DNA from: Agromyces kandeliae
Lineage (GTDB): Bacteria; Actinomycetota; Actinomycetes; Actinomycetales; Microbacteriaceae
Direction: 5' to 3'
Assembly: GCF_009674665.1 (NCBI RefSeq)
Contig: NZ_WKJD01000012.1
Coordinates: forward strand, 1-64,000
DNA length: 64,000 bases
Positions 60,848 through 64,000 of the stretch are shown one piece after another. The notes below the pieces were generated by a model. The model did not search any database, was not told the DNA's origin, and worked only from the letters and a program-made list of their open reading frames with translations. Every line of letters starts with the position of its first letter. Position 1 is the first letter of the stretch. A program made the position numbers and the translations under genes.

Positions 60848-62064
60848 GCGCGGGTCCCTTCCGGTGCGAGGTCGTGGGCGGGGGCGACGGATGTCGCCCC
60901 GCGGGCGAGCGAATCGGCGTCGCCCGCGCCGAGCATCGGCGCCGCCCGCAGCGCGGGCCGTCCGCTGACGTGGAACACGGTGCTCGGTGCGGGAACGCGC
61001 AGCGGCGCGCCATCCGGCCCCTCGATCTCCTCGACGAGGCCCATCGAGGCGATCTGCGGGTCGTCGAACAGGTCGGCGACGGTGTTCAGCGGCCCGTGCG
61101 GGATGTCGTGCGCGGCGAGCCGGTCGAGCCAGTGCTGCCGCGGCATCCGCTCGGTGATCGCCTTGAGCTCGGCGTCGAGCTCGTCGTAGTTGCGAACGCG
61201 GGCCTCGCGCGTCGCGAAGCGCGGGTCGTGCGCCAGTTCGGGTCGTTCGAGCACGTCGAGGAGGCCCGTCCAGAACTTCTCGGGCACCGACATGTGGATG
61301 ACGAACGCCTTGCCGTCGGAGCCGACGCAGGCATACGCCTGGGCGCGTCGCGGGCGCGAGTCCGGCCCGGCGACCTGCCCGGTCTCGAGGTAGGTCGACG
61401 CGGCCTCGGTGAGGAAGTCGATGAGCGAGCCGACCATCGACACCTCGACGTGCTCGCCCCCGCCGCCCGGGCGCCGCCCGCGGGCGTGGAGCGCCGCGAG
61501 GATCGCCTGCGACGCGGAGAGACCCGAGAGCAGGTCGGAGAACGCCGGGCCGAGCGGGCGGAGCGTGTCGGCCGGCACGACCTGGCTGTACATCGCGCCG
61601 ACGGCCGAGATGACCGTGTCGTACGCGGGCCGCGCGGCGTAGGGCCCGTCGGGGCCGAAGCCCGTGATCGAGCAGGTGATGATGCTCGGGTTCAGCTCGC
61701 GCAGCGCGTCGGGGCCGAATCCGAGCCGGTCGGCGACGCCGGGACGGAAGTTCTCGATGAGCACGTCCGCCCCGCCCGCGAGCTCGCGCAGTGCGGCGAG
61801 CCCCTCGTCGCTCTTCAGGTCGAGCGACACCGCGCGCTTGCCGCGGTTGTACGCGGCGAACTGCGGGCTCATCGCCCCGCGACCCTCCCAGCGCCGCATG
61901 GGGTCGCCGTCCGGCGACTCGACCTTCACCACGTCGGCGCCGAGGTCGGCGAGGAGCTTGGCCGCGTAGGGCCCGGAGATGTACTGGCCGAGTTCGATGA
62001 CGCGGATGCCCGCCAGCGGGCCCGCGCCGTTCACCCCGTCGCCGGTGTCGTGATCGCGATTCAT
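60844..62064 (-). CDS. CaiB/BaiF-type (class III) CoA-transferase
   Basis: The 406-residue enzyme has GIRVIELGQYISGPYAAKLLADLGADVVKVESPDGDPMRRW, SLDLKSDEG, LIENFRPGVADRLGFG and PSIITCSITGFGPDGPYAARPAYD, all typical of class III CoA-transferases. It moves CoA between carboxylic acids, here perhaps activating an aromatic or dicarboxylic acid. The ATG overlaps the stop of the OsmC-like gene. The acceptor is unknown. Confidence 0.9.
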   Translation of the reverse strand: MNRDHDTGDGVNGAGPLAGIRVIELGQYISGPYAAKLLADLGADVVKVESPDGDPMRRWEGRGAMSPQFAAYNRGKRAVSLDLKSDEGLAALRELAGGADVLIENFRPGVADRLGFGPDALRELNPSIITCSITGFGPDGPYAARPAYDTVISAVGAMYSQVVPADTLRPLGPAFSDLLSGLSASQAILAALHARGRRPGGGGEHVEVSMVGSLIDFLTEAASTYLETGQVAGPDSRPRRAQAYACVGSDGKAFVIHMSVPEKFWTGLLDVLERPELAHDPRFATREARVRNYDELDAELKAITERMPRQHWLDRLAAHDIPHGPLNTVADLFDDPQIASMGLVEEIEGPDGAPLRVPAPSTVFHVSGRPALRAAPMLGAGDADSLARGATSVAPAHDLAPEGTRA

Positions 62065-62657
62065 CGGGCCTGCTCCTCTCGGTGCTCGTTCCTGAGGTCG
62101 TCGGGGCGGGTGTCGAGCACCGTCCAGCCGCGCTGGACGAGCACGAGGTGCAGCGGCACGGCCTTCGACACGAGCGACGTCGTCGGGCACCGCCGCGCCG
62201 CCTCGCGCAGCAGCGCAACGGCCTGCTCGGGCGGAGCGTCGTCGTCGATGCGGAGCTCGACCACGAACCAGAGCGGATGCGCCGGCGCGCCCTCGACGAG
62301 GTGCTCGCCCCGGAGGTCGAGGCACGTCCGCACCTCGGCCTCGAGCGAGCGCACCGCGACATCCGCCGCCGCCCAGGTCTTCGCCGCCCAGCCGAGCATG
62401 CAGAACGCGATCGAGCTGAGGAGGTACCGCATCGGACTCGGTGCGGAGTCGTGCCCGCCGCGCTCGGCGGACTCGTCGGATCGGAACGAGTAGTGCGTGC
62501 CGTACTGCTCGAACTCGGAGATCGACGCGACGTCGCCCTCGAGTCGCGCGGCGACCCAGGGGCGCATGCGGGCGGATGCCGCGTCGGCGCGGGTGCGCTC
62601 GGAGATGCGCTGCAGCGAGGCGCGCAGTCGCGGTCGGTCGATGAGGTCAGCGGACAT
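62061..62657 (-). CDS. OsmC-like protein
   Basis: This 198-residue protein has the OsmC-family core: HYSFRSDESAERGGHDSAPSPMRYLLSSIAFCMLGWAAKTWAA (about 53-95) and VELRIDDDAPPEQAVALLREAARRCPTTS. Two cysteines (in AFCML and RRCPT) sit where the peroxidase cysteines of OsmC/Ohr lie. The spacing fits redox activity on an organic peroxide or reactive intermediate. Its presence in a ring-cleavage operon is uncommon. ATG 62657 overlaps the upstream dehydrogenase by 11 bases. Confidence 0.78.
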   Translation of the reverse strand: MSADLIDRPRLRASLQRISERTRADAASARMRPWVAARLEGDVASISEFEQYGTHYSFRSDESAERGGHDSAPSPMRYLLSSIAFCMLGWAAKTWAAADVAVRSLEAEVRTCLDLRGEHLVEGAPAHPLWFVVELRIDDDAPPEQAVALLREAARRCPTTSLVSKAVPLHLVLVQRGWTVLDTRPDDLRNEHREEQAR

Positions 62658-63654
62658 CGAGGATCACCTTGCCGGGGGTCGTGGTCGGGAACTCGCGGTA
62701 CGCGCGCCGGACGTCGTCGAGTGGGTACCGGGCCCCGATGCGCGGTCGGACGGCCCCGGCGCGCACGAGGTCGAGCGCGCGGCGCACCTGGTCGAGGTCG
62801 GCGCTCGCGACGCCTGCGAGGCGCTTGCGGGCGAGGTAGAACTCGCGCGCGTCGATCGAGAGACGCGTGTCGACGGATGCCGCGCAGAAGGCCGCGCGAC
62901 CGCCCCACCCGAGCGCGGCGATCGCCTGGCCGAGGAGCGCGGCACTGCCGCTCACGTCGACGACCGCGTCGAAGCCGTCGGCGGGAGCCAGCGCTCCGGT
63001 CAGGTCGGCGTCGGGTCCGGTGACGAGCACCCGCACCCCGTCGGGCGCGTCGTCGAGCGGATGCCGCGTGGCCGCGGTGACCTCGGCGCCGAGGTGTACG
63101 GCGTACTCGAGGGCGGCCCGGCCCAACACGCCGCCCGCGCCCGTGACCAGGAGGCGATCACCGGCGCGGACGGCGGCGGCGTCGAACGCGTTGACGACGA
63201 TGGGGAGGCTGTGCACGGTCGCCGTGGCGACCTCGGCGGGGAGCCCCGTGCGGTCGAATGCGACCTCGGCCGGGACGGTGACGAACTCGGCCGCGCCGCC
63301 GTCGCGATGCACGCCGACCACGCGCTGGGCCGGGCAGGTCGACTCGCGGCCCTCGGCGCAGGCGTCGCAGCGACCGCAGGGGATGTTCGGCTTGACGACC
63401 ACCGCTTCCCCCACGCGGTCGCCCGCCACGCCGTCGCCGACGGCGACGATCACGCCGGCGGGGTCGATCCCGAGCACGCGCGGGAGCGTGGCGGCTGCGC
63501 CGGGCCCGTGGCCCGCGATGACGTTGAGGTCGAGCTGGTTCACGCCGACGGACTCGACCCGGATGAGCACCTCGCCCGCGCCAGGCTCGGGCACGTCGAC
63601 TCGCGCGACGTCGAGTCCGTCGAGGCCATGGGCCTGGAGGAGGGCTGCACGCAC
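62647..63654 (-). CDS. zinc-binding alcohol dehydrogenase/quinone reductase family protein
   Basis: The 335-residue medium-chain protein has an N-terminal GroES-like domain (VESVGVNQLDLNVIAGHGPGAAATLPRVLGIDPAGVIVAVG), structural-zinc cysteines (NIPCGRCDACAEGRESTC) and a dinucleotide loop VTGAGGVLGRAALEYAVHLGA. NQ in place of the catalytic Cys suggests that the catalytic zinc is missing, as in quinone reductases. The start GTG 63654 follows GAGGCGAAC. It is the first gene of the leftward catabolic operon, 41 bases from operator 1. Confidence 0.85.
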   Translation of the reverse strand: MRAALLQAHGLDGLDVARVDVPEPGAGEVLIRVESVGVNQLDLNVIAGHGPGAAATLPRVLGIDPAGVIVAVGDGVAGDRVGEAVVVKPNIPCGRCDACAEGRESTCPAQRVVGVHRDGGAAEFVTVPAEVAFDRTGLPAEVATATVHSLPIVVNAFDAAAVRAGDRLLVTGAGGVLGRAALEYAVHLGAEVTAATRHPLDDAPDGVRVLVTGPDADLTGALAPADGFDAVVDVSGSAALLGQAIAALGWGGRAAFCAASVDTRLSIDAREFYLARKRLAGVASADLDQVRRALDLVRAGAVRPRIGARYPLDDVRRAYREFPTTTPGKVILDVR

Positions 63655-63694
63655 GGTTCGCCTCGTTTCCGGTCGGTCGCGGCATCCGCGCCGC

Positions 63695-63713
63695 TTTGGA
63701 TACCGTATCCAAA
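63695..63713 (-). promoter_or_regulatory. GntR-type operator 1
   Basis: TTTGGATACCGTATCCAAA is a perfect 19-base palindrome (9-bp arms). It lies 41 bases upstream of the leftward catabolic operon start. Palindromes of this TGGATAC-N-GTATCCA type are bound by FCD-subfamily GntR regulators. The regulator gene is outside the window. Confidence 0.75.
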
Positions 63714-63796
63714 AATGGCCGAGTTCGTCCAGACCGATGTCGCTCCCATCGTCCTCCGAAGACGAACGTCAGGAAACCGTGGACAGCAGCGCGCGT

Positions 63797-63815
63797 TTTG
63801 GATACGGTATCCACC
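63797..63815 (+). promoter_or_regulatory. GntR-type operator 2
   Basis: TTTGGATACGGTATCCACC repeats operator 1 with the core TTGGATAC-G-GTATCCA and an imperfect right end. It lies 67 bases upstream of the rightward solute-binding lipoprotein gene. The centres of the two sites are 102 bases apart, so uptake and catabolism are probably switched together. Confidence 0.72.
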
Positions 63816-63882
63816 AATTCGCGAGAGGCTCCGCTCTCCGCGGGACGCCGACCGCGAGTCAACCCGCCAAGAATGGAGAGTC

Positions 63883-64000
63883 ATGCGCAGATCCATCCCT
63901 CGCTCCGGCCTCGCAGCGGCCGCCGGCATCGCAGTGTTCGCACTGCTCACCGGCTGTGCCGCGGGCGCGCCCGCAGCAGACAACGACACCGAACCGGTCG
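63883..64000 (+). CDS. solute-binding lipoprotein (5' part only)
   Basis: ATG 63883 follows GGAGAG and opens a frame still running at the window end (39 codons). The peptide MRRSIPRSGLAAAAGIAVFA leads to a lipobox LLTGC (Cys 25) and a short acidic linker. This is a lipoprotein signal, most likely of a transporter substrate-binding protein. It is divergent from the catabolic operon and carries its own copy of the operator. The family cannot be named from this fragment. Confidence 0.6.
   Translation, partial: MRRSIPRSGLAAAAGIAVFALLTGCAAGAPAADNDTEPV

Overview
The window is chromosomal DNA from a high-GC actinobacterium, most likely a member of the Microbacteriaceae (Agromyces/Microbacterium-like). 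The grounds are the roughly 70 % or higher GC by eye, the DUF3151-purA pair, the long actinobacterial type of ArgG, cofactor F420 genes (CofD plus two LLM-type flavin/F420 enzymes), and many genes whose start codon lies 5-8 bases after a TANNNT -10 box (leaderless transcripts). I see no rRNA, tRNA, insertion sequence, prophage or CRISPR array.

Layout. 0.4-6.4 kb: a LytS/LytTR two-component system flanked by two DUF485 + solute:sodium symporter pairs, one divergent and one in its own operon; this looks like a carboxylate-responsive uptake module. 6.5-10.2 kb: an accessory pocket with a secreted choice-of-anchor-L protein, an acetyltransferase, and an orphan protein that carries the LQRTAGNTAV-type segment of contractile-injection-system cargo and a possible His/Cys hydrolase core. 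10.3-19.6 kb: housekeeping genes (purA, DUF3151, nnrE, a subtilase, argG, cardiolipin synthase with a 12-codon leader ORF, a TetR regulator, a SpoU methyltransferase). 19.7-23.0 kb: a manganese-type ABC importer with two perfect 16-bp palindromes over its promoter and a DtxR/MntR regulator. 23.0-25.1 kb: a cNMP-domain/thioredoxin-reductase-like flavoprotein overlapping a UBP zinc-finger gene. 25.2-34.0 kb: HAD and Nudix hydrolases, then a pyrE-led operon with a 930-residue membrane protein, a ribokinase-type kinase and a nucleoside hydrolase, then a ThrE-type exporter and a 40-residue membrane peptide.

34.1-40.2 kb: a LysR regulator, a crotonase, and a glycerol/dihydroxyacetone operon (facilitator, dhaK, dhaL, dhaM) divergent from an IclR regulator with paired operators between them. 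40.2-52.2 kb: a reductive-pyrimidine/hydantoin catabolic cluster. It comprises a nitrilase-family ureidopropionase, a dihydropyrimidinase, an LLM F420 enzyme, an NMT1/THI5-type ABC importer, a beta-amino acid aminotransferase and a semialdehyde dehydrogenase, with a divergent MocR-type regulator. No dihydropyrimidine dehydrogenase is present. 52.2-58.6 kb: an EF-G-like GTPase, an LLM enzyme, a phosphoribosyltransferase, an alcohol dehydrogenase, cofD and a small secreted protein. 58.8-64.0 kb: a tightly packed catabolic operon (alcohol dehydrogenase, OsmC-like protein, CoA-transferase, amidohydrolase, LigB, LigA) that looks like an aromatic ring-cleavage route. It is divergent from a solute-binding lipoprotein cut by the window end, and each side carries a GntR-type operator.

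The strongest leads for something undescribed are the cargo-like protein at 8.8-10.2 kb, the LigAB/CaiB/amidohydrolase/OsmC operon with its operator pair, the F420 enzyme in the pyrimidine cluster, and the flavoprotein/UBP-finger pair.
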